Source of the DNA: Aliiglaciecola sp041538045
Lineage (GTDB): Bacteria > Pseudomonadota > Gammaproteobacteria > Enterobacterales > Alteromonadaceae
Reading direction: 5' to 3'
Assembly (NCBI RefSeq): GCF_041538045.1
Contig: NZ_JBGOSE010000006.1
Coordinates: 124,001 to 188,000, forward strand
DNA: 64,000 nucleotides
Notes under the pieces: model-generated
The model's input: only the letters and a program-made list of their open reading frames with translations
Databases searched by the model: none
Told to the model about the DNA's origin: nothing
In this document: positions 16,877 to 25,516 of the stretch, piece by piece
Position numbering within the stretch: position 1 is the stretch's first letter
How the letters are laid out: each line of letters begins with the position of its first letter
Translations under genes and position numbers: made by a program

Positions 16877-17362
16877 ATGCATGTAAACCTTAACCTCAGT
16901 GACGTGGAGATTGTTGATTTCAGTCAGCTCCATGTGGTGATACTAACCCATCAAGGCTCACCTCGTGCCTTGCCATTGAGTATCCAAAACTTTATTGCCT
17001 GGCGTAAATCAAACAGGCTCTCACCAAACAACAGTCGTACTTTTAATTTTATGTATGATGATCCTAGGGTGACTGACGAGGCTCAGTATCGTTTAGGCTT
17101 AGGGGTAGAAGTGAATAATCAGGAATATTCTCTGCCTGAAAATATGCATTTTGACACCATTCCAAGTGGCCGATGCGCCTATATCAGACACATTGGGGCT
17201 GAATATTTATTGTCCGATAAAATAACTTATCTGTTCAACCATTGGCTTGAAGCCACAGAAAATACTCCGGCTAAGTTTCCATTGTTTTTTGAGCGTGTCA
17301 GCTTTGGTGAGCAAGTGACAGAGGCTGAAATGATTACCGATATTTATTTACCACTCAATTAG
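16877..17362 (+). CDS. GyrI-like / SbmC-type small-molecule-binding protein
   Basis: This 161-residue protein fits the GyrI-like (SbmC/AraC effector-binding) fold. VEIVDFSQLHVVILTHQGS is the first strand, DDPRVTDEAQYRLGLGVEV the middle, and IPSGRCAYIRHIGAE the motif that usually lines the ligand cleft. The C-terminal FPLFFERVS and EAEMITDIYLPL match the second repeat. There is no DNA-binding domain, so it is a stand-alone binder like SbmC, which antagonises gyrase poisons in E. coli. A good GGAG ribosome site precedes ATG 16877, 12 bases after folA. The ligand is unknown. Confidence 0.8.
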   Translation: MHVNLNLSDVEIVDFSQLHVVILTHQGSPRALPLSIQNFIAWRKSNRLSPNNSRTFNFMYDDPRVTDEAQYRLGLGVEVNNQEYSLPENMHFDTIPSGRCAYIRHIGAEYLLSDKITYLFNHWLEATENTPAKFPLFFERVSFGEQVTEAEMITDIYLPLN

Positions 17363-17455
17363 TATCAAAAAACGCATTTTAGCGCGCTAATTGCTTCTGT
17401 GTTTTTGCGCTTCGTGGTATTTTAATAATAAGCAATTTTTAAGTTGAGCAAAACA

Positions 17456-18022
17456 ATGCCAAAAGCTAGTGAAGTAAAAAAGAACGCTGCAATTGAACAT
17501 AATGGTAAAGTTTACCTAGTAAAAGATATCAACAAACTCACACCTAGTGGCCGTGCCGGTGCCAGTTTGTACCGCATGCGTTTGTATGAGGTTTCCACAG
17601 GGGCAAAGGCTGATGAAAGTTTTAAAGCAGATGAAATTATCAATACCGCCGAGTTTTTCCGTCGAAAAGTGATGTTTTCTTACGTTGATGGTACCGAGTA
17701 TGTGTTTATGGACAATGAAGACTACACGCCATTTTCGTTAGACAAAGATACCATTGCTGATGAGCTACTGTTTTTTACCGAAGAAACCGAAGGTTTACAG
17801 ATTTTAATTGTTGACGGTAAACCCGTAGGCATTGAGTTACCGCCTTCTGTTGAGCTTGTTATCACTGAAACCGACCCATCTATTAAAGGGGCATCGGCCA
17901 GTGCGAGAACTAAGCCTGCAACCCTTTCAACTGGCCTCGTGGTTCAGGTACCAGAATATATTGCCTCAGGTGAGAAAATTAAAATCAACACGGCTGAGCA
18001 AAAATTCACAAGTCGCGCCTAA
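17456..18022 (+). CDS. efpL: Elongation factor P-like protein EfpL (YeiP)
   Basis: EfpL is an EF-P paralogue that binds the ribosomal E site and helps at difficult peptide bonds such as polyproline. The protein has the three domains of the family, about 188 residues from ATG 17456. The N-terminal MPKASEVKKNAAIEHNG matches the YeiP start, and SGRAGASLYRMRL is the loop that contacts P-site tRNA, where EF-P itself carries Lys. The FSYVDGTEYVFMDNEDYTPF and IKGASASARTKPATLSTGL segments are diagnostic for YeiP-type proteins. A TTG at 17444 is only an upstream in-frame codon. The unmodified Arg in the tip is as in E. coli EfpL. Confidence 0.93.
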   Translation: MPKASEVKKNAAIEHNGKVYLVKDINKLTPSGRAGASLYRMRLYEVSTGAKADESFKADEIINTAEFFRRKVMFSYVDGTEYVFMDNEDYTPFSLDKDTIADELLFFTEETEGLQILIVDGKPVGIELPPSVELVITETDPSIKGASASARTKPATLSTGLVVQVPEYIASGEKIKINTAEQKFTSRA

Positions 18023-18049
18023 CCTCGGTTTAAATACCGTTTTCATTAG

Positions 18050-19180
18050 ATGAACAAGTTTTACAAAATGACCTTACTGCTAAGTGGGGTTATTTTGTGT
18101 GTTTCTTTGTTTTATTTCTTTACATTTGATGACGTAAAAAAACGACTGGAGTTTAACCAGTCGCAAACGCTTGACGCTCCAACTGCAATATACTCTCAAT
18201 CATCATCTTTAACTGCAGACCCCAATCCAAGCCTTAGTAATGACATAGACGCAACTGATGCAGAGCCTAGGGTTGAGCAAGACTACATTGTAGAATGTGA
18301 TATGCAGCAAGTTACTGACTATGCAGGACTGACTAATTCAGAAATCTTTGCCACCTTTGCCAGCTCACCGTCTATGGATAAGCAGTTAGCCTATGCATTT
18401 TTCTCTGATGTATCAGAGCAAGACACTCGGTTAGATAAGTTATTATCCTTTAATCAAACCTTTCCCGGAAATCCGTTAGCCTTAGAACAACTTTTAGGTC
18501 TATGTACTGAAGTAAACAGTCATGAAGGCTGCAATCAGCAACTCGTTGAGCAGGCCATTTCGGCCGGCGGGGATAATGGCGTAATTTGGTTTGCTATCGC
18601 TAATTTTTATGCCAGTAGAAATGCGACAGAGTTAATAAAAAATGCTCTTCGCCAAGTAAATACATCGCCGCTTTTTGAAGAAAGCTTTGCTGATTATATA
18701 CGATTGTACGTCGACAGTTTACAAGGTCGTCCCAACGAAGACTTCACTCAAAATGCCCTTTCGGCTTTTGGTGCAGCGGCGTCGCAGCCAAGTTTTTTTA
18801 ATATTATATCTAAGTTATGTACAGAAAAACCCAAACAGGATGATGAGTATTTACAGATCTGTTTATCCTTAGGTGAAACAATGGAGCAACAAGGCAAAAC
18901 CAATCTGACGCAAAATATCGGTATGGCATATCAAGAGGTGATTTATGACCTAGAAGGGAATGATCTGGCTTTGAATGAACTTGAGCTTAGACGCACTCAA
19001 AATTTTGAAAATTCGGCAACCCTTTTTCGTAAAGCGACAAATTTAGCATTATTTGATCAGCGTTTATTTCGTAGTTGGCTAGATAATCTTAGTCATTTAG
19101 GTGAGCAAGACGCAGCCAGTTTATTGGTTGAAGATGCTATAGCCTTGTCACAAAACCCTTACTATAAACCTTGTCTGTAA
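18050..19180 (+). CDS. Membrane-anchored hypothetical protein
   Basis: The protein has 376 residues and I do not recognise a family. The N-terminus has one hydrophobic segment (about residues 8-25, LLLSGVILCVSLFYFFTF) after a short basic stretch, so it is either anchored in the inner membrane facing the periplasm or exported. Residues 40-85 are Ser/Asp/Pro-rich and probably unstructured. The rest is predicted alpha-helical with repeated acidic helices, suggestive of a TPR or Sel1-like solenoid, and has four to five Cys spaced in the region 90-290 that could form periplasmic disulfides. It follows efpL by 27 bases with no terminator between, so cotranscription is possible. Confidence 0.75.
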   Translation: MNKFYKMTLLLSGVILCVSLFYFFTFDDVKKRLEFNQSQTLDAPTAIYSQSSSLTADPNPSLSNDIDATDAEPRVEQDYIVECDMQQVTDYAGLTNSEIFATFASSPSMDKQLAYAFFSDVSEQDTRLDKLLSFNQTFPGNPLALEQLLGLCTEVNSHEGCNQQLVEQAISAGGDNGVIWFAIANFYASRNATELIKNALRQVNTSPLFEESFADYIRLYVDSLQGRPNEDFTQNALSAFGAAASQPSFFNIISKLCTEKPKQDDEYLQICLSLGETMEQQGKTNLTQNIGMAYQEVIYDLEGNDLALNELELRRTQNFENSATLFRKATNLALFDQRLFRSWLDNLSHLGEQDAASLLVEDAIALSQNPYYKPCL

Positions 19181-19223
19181 ATTGGATTTTTTGCTTGAGT
19201 TACCAGTGATATCGATACGGTGG

Positions 19224-19799
19224 CTAGCCAGTTCTAACCATCTGTAATGCAGCGGCTTTACAAGTTTCAAACTCATCTTTAGCTTGTGATACTCGTGAAG
19301 ATACTAAGCCACCCTGCAGCAGTGCAAAAACGATTATGGCCAGTTCTTTAGCTGATTTACTCGTGACTGCAAACTCCCCAGAGTCCCTGCCATTTTGGAT
19401 TATTCCTAGCAATGCTTTGTGATGTAAGTCATACAATTTTTGTACTTTTAACTTTGTGCGTGCGGGAACAGTATCCCAAGTGGCCGCGAAGCTTGCTGCG
19501 GGACACAACTTTTGTGCAGCTTCGATATGTTTTTCATACCAATTTAGATAAATAGTTAGTTGAATTTCTGAGGGTTCATTTTGAATATCCACTAAGTTCT
19601 GCTGCAGCATTGAGGTTAAACGCTCGATGATGGCCTCGCCTAGCTCTTCCTTGGTTTTGAAATGATAGTAAACACTGCCTTTTTTAATTCCAATGCCCAA
19701 CGCCAGTGTTTGGAAAGAAACATTGGAAAATGACTTGGTTTGTAATATCTCTTGAGCTAGATCTAAAAGTGCAATTTTAGTGGATTTTATTGTATTCAT
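19224..19799 (-). CDS. TetR family transcriptional regulator
   Basis: A 191-residue repressor-type protein. The N-terminal HTH spans about residues 8-55, with LDLAQEILQTKSFSNVSFQT, then GIKKGSVYYHFKTKEELGEA, the signature of TetR recognition helices. The C-terminal helical domain with LCPAASFAATWD binds an unknown ligand and resembles AcrR/TetR_C subfamilies that sense small organics. It lies 77 bases downstream of a small membrane-protein gene on the same strand and is the likely regulator of that gene and itself. tpx is divergent from the pair. Confidence 0.88.
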   Translation of the reverse strand: MNTIKSTKIALLDLAQEILQTKSFSNVSFQTLALGIGIKKGSVYYHFKTKEELGEAIIERLTSMLQQNLVDIQNEPSEIQLTIYLNWYEKHIEAAQKLCPAASFAATWDTVPARTKLKVQKLYDLHHKALLGIIQNGRDSGEFAVTSKSAKELAIIVFALLQGGLVSSRVSQAKDEFETCKAAALQMVRTG

Positions 19800-19875
19800 C
19801 TCATTACCTTACGATAGGTTTAGAGGCGGTTCAACTATTCTTAAACCACCCATTCCGCCTGTATAAAGCTTAAAC

Positions 19876-20394
19876 TTATATGCTGGCATCTCTTTCTTTG
19901 AGCAATGTGAAGGTATAGATGTAACCATAAACACCGGTAAAAAATATACTGGGTGCAACAGTCAACCAAAGGTTAGGGGTTTGATTCAACCAATTTACTG
20001 TTATCGCAATACTTGCCTGAACCAATAAGGGTAATAGCGGTGCGAGAAGGGTACCAGGTACAGCTGCACCACTGGCTTTCTGAGCAGACAAATTTAATGC
20101 TGCGTTGAAGGTTTTAAAAATGGCGATGTTTTGTTTTGTTTTAGAGTGCACAGTGCAAATGATGGGCACCACAAATACAAGTGAAAAACTACTTTGACCA
20201 AATTTTTTCACTGATTTTTCCAATGCAAAGGTAAACAGTAAAGTGATAGTTGCACTAAGCGTACCCTGTACAAAAGCAGAGCGTAGCACCAAAGCAGAGT
20301 CTTCGGAGACCATATTGTTAGCCCAGTACGTCCAAGCAAAGTAAAATACAAAAGAAATCAGAGCAGATAACATTAAACGTAAATTAGATGACAT
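19876..20394 (-). CDS. Small integral membrane protein
   Basis: The protein has 172 residues and four hydrophobic segments, about 7-27, 43-60, 72-85 and 115-165, the last probably two helices. It has no extracellular domain or recognisable catalytic motif. I do not recognise the family with confidence; it resembles short DUF-type membrane proteins found next to TetR genes. Its start faces tpx across 200 bases. A TetR regulator gene lies directly downstream, which suggests ligand-controlled expression. Confidence 0.7.
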   Translation of the reverse strand: MSSNLRLMLSALISFVFYFAWTYWANNMVSEDSALVLRSAFVQGTLSATITLLFTFALEKSVKKFGQSSFSLVFVVPIICTVHSKTKQNIAIFKTFNAALNLSAQKASGAAVPGTLLAPLLPLLVQASIAITVNWLNQTPNLWLTVAPSIFFTGVYGYIYTFTLLKERDASI

Positions 20395-20595
20395 AGTTGT
20401 CCTTGTTTGTGTGAAACCAATTAGTAATGCCTCTGAGAAGTTAAAAATAGTGGTAACTTATTAACCGTAATTCCGTTGGCTAAATTACTAGACCTTAAAA
20501 GATAGACTTCAATTTCACATTGGTGATCTGTTGGATCATTTGAACACTATACTGTAGTCTATTGTGGAATAAATTCTCAATAAAAGGAGTGTTAA

Positions 20596-21090
20596 ATGGC
20601 AACTGTTACATTACAAGGTAATTCTTTTGAAACTGTCGGTGAATTACCAGCAGTAGGGAGCAAAGCTCCGGACTTCAATCTAGTTAAAGTCGATTTATCA
20701 CCTGCAACTTTATCTGATTATGCGGGAACTAGACTTATACTGAATATATTTCCTTCGGTTGATACGGCTACTTGTGCTACTTCGGTCCGTAAGTTTAATG
20801 AAAAAGCTGCAGACTTGGAAAATACCAATGTTATTTGTGTTTCAATGGATCTTCCCTTCGCAGCTGCTAGATTTTGTGGTGCAGAGGGGATTGATAATGT
20901 AATCAACGGTTCGAGCTTTCGTGGATCTTTTGGTGAAGACTATGGAGTCACATTCAAAACTGGGCCACTAGCAGGGTTACTATCTAGAGCTGTGGTGGTT
21001 ATTGACACGGATGGCACGGTCTTGTTTACCCAACAAGTGGCTGAAACTGCAGATGAACCCGATTACGATGCGGTATTGGCGGCTCTATAA
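20596..21090 (+). CDS. tpx: Thiol peroxidase
   Basis: Tpx is an atypical 2-Cys peroxiredoxin that reduces lipid and other hydroperoxides using thioredoxin. The peroxidatic Cys60 lies in PSVDTATCATSVRKFNE and the resolving Cys94 in AARFCGAEGI, the positions expected (61 and 95 in E. coli). The FRGSFGEDYGV segment and 164-residue length also fit. GGAG lies 7 bases before ATG 20596. It is transcribed away from the small membrane protein gene. No OxyR site could be assigned by eye. Confidence 0.96.
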   Translation: MATVTLQGNSFETVGELPAVGSKAPDFNLVKVDLSPATLSDYAGTRLILNIFPSVDTATCATSVRKFNEKAADLENTNVICVSMDLPFAAARFCGAEGIDNVINGSSFRGSFGEDYGVTFKTGPLAGLLSRAVVVIDTDGTVLFTQQVAETADEPDYDAVLAAL

Positions 21091-21355
21091 ATTGCGCACA
21101 AATAAGTAATTGAGAGGTAGGCAGCAAATAAAGGTGTTGATGCTGCCTTTTTCCTCTAGAGGTAAATTAGTCGAGCCGGTACTTACCAAAGTGATTGTTT
21201 GCATGGTTAGAGATACACTTTAAATTGTGCAGAGGTAATAAGGGGGTGATGACTTGAGTGCACTAACCGTTACAGTTTAAACTTAGAGACTGTACTCTTA
21301 ATTATCATTTCCTATTGTGATGTTATTGTCCCGATTAGTTAATTTTGGAGAAGCA

Positions 21356-21856
21356 GTGATACTGGTTGTATGTGGAGTTTCCGGTTCTGGGAAAACAACC
21401 ATAGGTAGTCAATTAGCAAAGGCTTTAGAGTTACCTTTTTTCGATGCTGATGATTTTCATCCGCAAACGAATCTTCAGAAGATGAAAAATGGAACCCCCC
21501 TTAATGATCAAGATCGCCAACCTTGGCTAGAAACCTTGTCATTAAATTTGGCTAGTTGGGAAGAAAAAGGCGGTGCTGTACTAGCATGTTCAGCTTTGAA
21601 AGAGTCTTATCGTCAAACATTAAAGTCTAGGTGTCGTGGAGAGATAATATGGTTAGTGTTAAATGGATCTCGAGAAATGCTTCTTGAGCGACTTAATGCC
21701 AGAAGCGGACATTTTTTTGATTCCAGTTTGTTAGACTCACAATTAAGCACGTTTGAATTGCCCAGTTATGGGTATCTAGTTGATATTTCGCAACCCCTTG
21801 ATGAAATCACCGCCAGACTGTCGGACCAGTTGTTGGCAACGAGTAAGTCCTTGTAA
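21356..21856 (+). CDS. gntK: Gluconokinase
   Basis: Gluconokinase phosphorylates D-gluconate to 6-phosphogluconate, the entry into the Entner-Doudoroff or pentose phosphate pathway. The P-loop is GVSGSGKTTIG near the N-terminus, followed by FFDADDFHPQTNLQKM (gluconate site), GTPLNDQDRQPWL, and the lid region VLACSALKESYR. I chose GTG 21356 because GGAG stands 5 bases upstream and family members start a few residues before the P-loop; in-frame GTG 21317 and ATG 21320 would add 12-13 residues. No gluconate permease or dehydratase gene is next to it. It converges with rpoS and shares a bidirectional terminator. Confidence 0.9.
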   Translation: MILVVCGVSGSGKTTIGSQLAKALELPFFDADDFHPQTNLQKMKNGTPLNDQDRQPWLETLSLNLASWEEKGGAVLACSALKESYRQTLKSRCRGEIIWLVLNGSREMLLERLNARSGHFFDSSLLDSQLSTFELPSYGYLVDISQPLDEITARLSDQLLATSKSL

Positions 21857-21904
21857 ATACCAATTTACCTATTATTCAGAACCTTATTTAGCTTATAAAA
21901 AACA

Positions 21905-21932
21905 AAAAAGACGTCATAATTGACGTCTTTTT
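21905..21932. terminator. Bidirectional terminator between gntK and rpoS
   Basis: AAAAAGACGTCA and TGACGTCTTTTT form a perfect 12-bp stem with a TAAT loop and T runs on both strands, placed between two converging genes. Confidence 0.93.
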
Positions 21933-21948
21933 ACGATTATTTCAGGGG

Positions 21949-22935
21949 TTAATCTTCTTTATTAAACAGGGCTTCTAGGTTTAACCCTTGATGGCCTAGC
22001 ATATCTCGTAAACGCCGCAAGGCTTCCACTTGAATTTGTCTAACCCTTTCCCTTGTAAGGCCAATTTCAGAGCCAACATCTTCAAGGGTGGAAGGTTCAT
22101 AACCCATCAATCCAAAGCGTCGAGCTAAAACTTCTCGCTGTTTCGGGTTGAGTTCTTCCAACCAACGAACGATGCTACATTTAATATCTTTATCTTGTAG
22201 ATCTTCTTCTGGACCATAACCCTTTTCGTCCGCAATGATATCCAACAGAGCTTTATCATTATCACTTCCAATGGGAGTGTCGACAGATGTGATTCTTTCG
22301 TTTAATCGTAGCATTTTTGTTACGTCTTCAACGGGTCTGTCGAGGGAACCTGCGATCTCTTCTGCGGTAGGTTCATGATCTAGTTTTTGGGCGAGTTCTC
22401 TTGATGCCCTAAGATACACATTCAATTCTTTAACCACATGAATTGGTAACCGAATGGTACGGGTTTGATTCATTATCGCTCTTTCGATGGTTTGTCTTAT
22501 CCACCAAGTTGCGTATGTTGAGAAGCGAAATCCACGTTCAGGGTCGAACTTTTCTACAGCTCGAATTAACCCTAGATTACCTTCCTCTATTAAGTCTAAT
22601 AAAGCCAATCCACGATTGTTATAACGTCTTGCTATTTTGACCACCAAACGCAAGTTACTTACAATCATACGTTTGCGAGACGCTTCGTCACCCTTTAAAG
22701 CGCGTCTTGCAAAATATACTTCTTCTTCTGCTGACAACAGAGGTGAAAACCCTATTTCACCTAAATACAACTGCGTAGCATCCAAGTTTTTTTGAATTTC
22801 TTCTTGGCTTGCAAGTATTTCTTCCATGGGATCTTTCTCATCATCGGCTTCAATTTTTGCTAACTCAGAGTCGACTTCTTTTTCGTTTATAATCGGCTCA
22901 GCCAAATTTACAACGATGGTATTTTTGTCACCCAT
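21949..22935 (-). CDS. rpoS: RNA polymerase sigma factor RpoS (sigma-38)
   Basis: RpoS is the general stress and stationary-phase sigma factor. The 328-residue protein lacks sigma region 1.1 of RpoD. It has region 1.2 (DATQLYLGEIGFSPLLSAEE), region 2 with NLRLVVKIARRYNNRGLALL and GFRFSTYATWWIRQTIERAI, region 3 with LNVYLRASRELAQKL, and region 4 with LNPKQREVLARRFGL and TRERVRQIQVEALRRLR. It lies 73 bases downstream of nlpD in the standard nlpD-rpoS order. By analogy with E. coli, a major rpoS promoter is expected inside nlpD. Its terminator is shared with gluconokinase. Confidence 0.97.
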   Translation of the reverse strand: MGDKNTIVVNLAEPIINEKEVDSELAKIEADDEKDPMEEILASQEEIQKNLDATQLYLGEIGFSPLLSAEEEVYFARRALKGDEASRKRMIVSNLRLVVKIARRYNNRGLALLDLIEEGNLGLIRAVEKFDPERGFRFSTYATWWIRQTIERAIMNQTRTIRLPIHVVKELNVYLRASRELAQKLDHEPTAEEIAGSLDRPVEDVTKMLRLNERITSVDTPIGSDNDKALLDIIADEKGYGPEEDLQDKDIKCSIVRWLEELNPKQREVLARRFGLMGYEPSTLEDVGSEIGLTRERVRQIQVEALRRLRDMLGHQGLNLEALFNKED

Positions 22936-23008
22936 ATATAATTCTCCTAAAAGATTCTATTTAGTCCACTTATCTCCTATAGGTCTTTCTAATTATTATT
23001 TATTGTTA

Positions 23009-23878
23009 TTATTTGCTAGGTAGGTACTTCAAAGGGTCAACAGATTTACCCCTGTACCTAACTTCAAAACGAAGCTTAATTTTGTCGGTACCAGTACTAC
23101 CCATCGAGGCTATTTTTTGCCCCGCTGCAACCCACTGCTGCTCTTTTACAATCACAGTATCGTTGTGTGCATAAGCACTCAAAAACGACTCAGAGTGCTT
23201 AATTATGATCAACTGACCATAACCTCTCAAAGCATTACCCGTGTATACAACCTTGCCATCAGCGGCGGCAACCACTTTGTCGCCTTTAGACCCCCTGATT
23301 TCAATACCTCGAGTACCCTGCTCAGAAAGAGAAAATTTCGTTGCTAATTGCCCCTTTGCTGGCCATATCCATTTCTCTATTCTAGTAGGAAATTCAATGG
23401 TTTCTAATCGCTTGTAAGGCTTGTTAACATCTTTATTACTTTCACCATACGCTTGCTTTTGCGGCGGGTCAACTGTCCTATTTGTTTTTGCTTTCCTGGT
23501 CTGACCAGGTAGGTTATTTATCCTTTTGGATCCTTGATGAGGTGTTGATTTTAAGACTAATTCTTGTCCCGGATATATGGAGTAGGGTTTCTTGATTTTG
23601 TTAAGAGTGGCAATATCACGATAGTCATTGCCCGAAAACCAGGCAATGGAAAATAACGTATCGCTTTTTTGGACGACGTACTTATTTCCTTTAAATCCGT
23701 CTTTTTGAAAGTCGTGGTAGTCTTTCCCTTGGTAAAGTTCGATGACTGGAGCGGGCGTAGGACGGCTGGAACAGGCAGACACAAATAAGGTTGTTAATGC
23801 TATCGGCAATATAATACCTAGCATCGAGAATAATGTGTGTCTTAGTTTGTTAACCCATAATCCCGTCAGCTTTTGCAT
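23009..23878 (-). CDS. nlpD: Lipoprotein NlpD, LysM and degenerate M23 domains
   Basis: NlpD is an outer-membrane lipoprotein that activates the amidase AmiC at the division site. The sequence has a signal region ending in a VSAC lipobox, a LysM domain (KYVVQKSDTLFSIAWFSGND and YPGQELVLKS, about 68-112) and a C-terminal LytM/M23 domain from about 165. In the M23 domain the zinc ligands of active peptidases are missing: RGIEIRG and LRFEVRYRG stand where HxxxD and HxH motifs would be. That is as expected for the catalytically dead activators. It is 5 bases downstream of the DUF368 gene and upstream of rpoS. The exact start is uncertain, as Met19 would still leave a lipoprotein signal. Confidence 0.93.
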   Translation of the reverse strand: MQKLTGLWVNKLRHTLFSMLGIILPIALTTLFVSACSSRPTPAPVIELYQGKDYHDFQKDGFKGNKYVVQKSDTLFSIAWFSGNDYRDIATLNKIKKPYSIYPGQELVLKSTPHQGSKRINNLPGQTRKAKTNRTVDPPQKQAYGESNKDVNKPYKRLETIEFPTRIEKWIWPAKGQLATKFSLSEQGTRGIEIRGSKGDKVVAAADGKVVYTGNALRGYGQLIIIKHSESFLSAYAHNDTVIVKEQQWVAAGQKIASMGSTGTDKIKLRFEVRYRGKSVDPLKYLPSK

Positions 23879-23883
23879 CTGAT

Positions 23884-24825
23884 TTAATCCGGTGTAGTGC
23901 CTAATTTTTCTAAAAGATACACCATTGCAGCACCAACAAGCATCAAGGTGATGGCTGGGAGCAATTGGGCCGGTAATCCACTGGCCGCTTCGTAGGTGGT
24001 GGGTAAAACATTATTTTCTACTAAAGGAATGACTTTTCCATGACGATTAACGATGCTTTCTACAACTAGCTTCCAAGGCCATACTTTATTTAATGAACCT
24101 AGCATAAAACCACCAAGTAACGCTAATGTCATGGTTTTATGTTTCTCGAACATCCAATGTAAGACTCGTGAAAACGATAGCAAACCAACTACACAGCCGC
24201 CAGCAAACAAAGCTAAAGTGGCAATTTGAAATGACTTTACAGCGGTAAGTATCGGCAAATACATGCCCATTAGTAATAGGATAAAACTTCCAGATATCCC
24301 CGGAAGAATCATCGCACATATTGCGATCATGCCTGATACAAACACCATAATACTTGTGGCTTCAACATGAGTAGGGGTGATTGTTGTAATATAAAAAGCG
24401 GTTATCGCTCCTAAAAGAAACGCCACTATTATACTGGGACGCCACTTGTCGATATGTCGAACCACTGACCAAACTGCAGCTAATATCAAACCAAAGAAAA
24501 AAGACCATAGTAAACTAGGGTAAGTGTCGAGTAAAAATACAACCAGATGTGAAACACTGATAACGCTAACTAGAATGCCTGCAAACACGCAGGCTAGAAA
24601 GGCCCCATTAATATGTTGCCATGCGGCTAGAACCCCTTTTTTAAACAGCACGCTTAACGCCTCAGGCCCGCATTGCTTAAGGGAATAGATAAGTTCCTCA
24701 TAAATACCCGTCATAAACGCGATAGTGCCGCCCGATACGCCGGGAATAGCATCCGCAGCGCCCATTAAAGCGCCTCTGAGACCTAAACCGGCAAATTGTT
24801 TGGTGTTTCTTTTAATTGGTTTCAC
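23884..24825 (-). CDS. DUF368 polyprenyl-phosphate transporter (PopT-like)
   Basis: This 313-residue protein has 8-9 hydrophobic segments. The DUF368 hallmarks are visible: GALMGAADAIPGVSGGTIAF near the N-terminus and AMILPGISGSFILLLMGMY in the second half, forming two inverted repeats with PGxSG motifs. DUF368 and DedA-family proteins have been shown to flip undecaprenyl phosphate back across the membrane, which recycles the cell-wall lipid carrier. That assignment is family knowledge. Its neighbours (pcm before, nlpD after) fit an envelope and survival operon. Confidence 0.9.
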   Translation of the reverse strand: MKPIKRNTKQFAGLGLRGALMGAADAIPGVSGGTIAFMTGIYEELIYSLKQCGPEALSVLFKKGVLAAWQHINGAFLACVFAGILVSVISVSHLVVFLLDTYPSLLWSFFFGLILAAVWSVVRHIDKWRPSIIVAFLLGAITAFYITTITPTHVEATSIMVFVSGMIAICAMILPGISGSFILLLMGMYLPILTAVKSFQIATLALFAGGCVVGLLSFSRVLHWMFEKHKTMTLALLGGFMLGSLNKVWPWKLVVESIVNRHGKVIPLVENNVLPTTYEAASGLPAQLLPAITLMLVGAAMVYLLEKLGTTPD

Positions 24826-24851
24826 TTTTTACTTCCTGTAATTGAAAGCCT

Positions 24852-25490
24852 TTAAATAATATCGCCAGCCACCAAGGGCACAAAACGTACGGCTTCTACT
24901 ATTGTGGTATTAAATTCGTCTTTGTTCCGCACCACCACATGTAGTTTTTGATCATCGGTTCCCACGGGAATGACTAACATACCCCCGTCATTAAGTTGTT
25001 GATAAAGGTCGGAGGGCATATGACTAGCTGCCGCGGTGACAATAATACCGTCGAATGGACCTTTATTTGCCCAACCTTTCCAACCATCACCATGTTTCAT
25101 GGATACGTTGTGCAAATCCAGTTGGTTCATTCTGCGTTTAGCTTGAAACTGCAGAGCTTTGATACGTTCAACACTAAAAACGTTATCGAATAATTGCGCT
25201 AAAATAGCAGTTTGATAACCTGAACCTGTACCAATTTCTAATACTGAATGGTTTGGCGATCCTGAATTGAGCAACAGTTCTGTCATTTTAGCGACAATAT
25301 AGGGTTGTGAAATAGTTTGCCCTTGGCCAATAGGTAATGCCGTGTTTTCATAGGCTTTATGATGTAATGCATCTGGTAGAAACAATTCTCGAGGGGTTGC
25401 GGCGACAGCCTGCAACACTCGCTGTTCCTGTATACCTTCAGCCTGTATCAGTTGAGCTAAAGATTGCCCTTTTCTAATGGCGCGTTTCAT
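24852..25490 (-). CDS. pcm: Protein-L-isoaspartate O-methyltransferase
   Basis: Pcm methylates abnormal L-isoaspartyl residues with S-adenosylmethionine and starts their repair. The 212-residue sequence has the PIGQGQTISQPYIVA motif near residue 53, the SAM-binding VLEIGTGSGYQTAILAQL, and GDGWKGWANKGPFDGIIVTA. It lies between surE and the DUF368 gene, the surE-pcm-nlpD-rpoS order typical of gammaproteobacteria, with short gaps, so one transcript is likely. Confidence 0.97.
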   Translation of the reverse strand: MKRAIRKGQSLAQLIQAEGIQEQRVLQAVAATPRELFLPDALHHKAYENTALPIGQGQTISQPYIVAKMTELLLNSGSPNHSVLEIGTGSGYQTAILAQLFDNVFSVERIKALQFQAKRRMNQLDLHNVSMKHGDGWKGWANKGPFDGIIVTAAASHMPSDLYQQLNDGGMLVIPVGTDDQKLHVVVRNKDEFNTTIVEAVRFVPLVAGDII

Positions 25491-25516
25491 GTGATTCCTT
25501 GTACTTCATCTTATTG

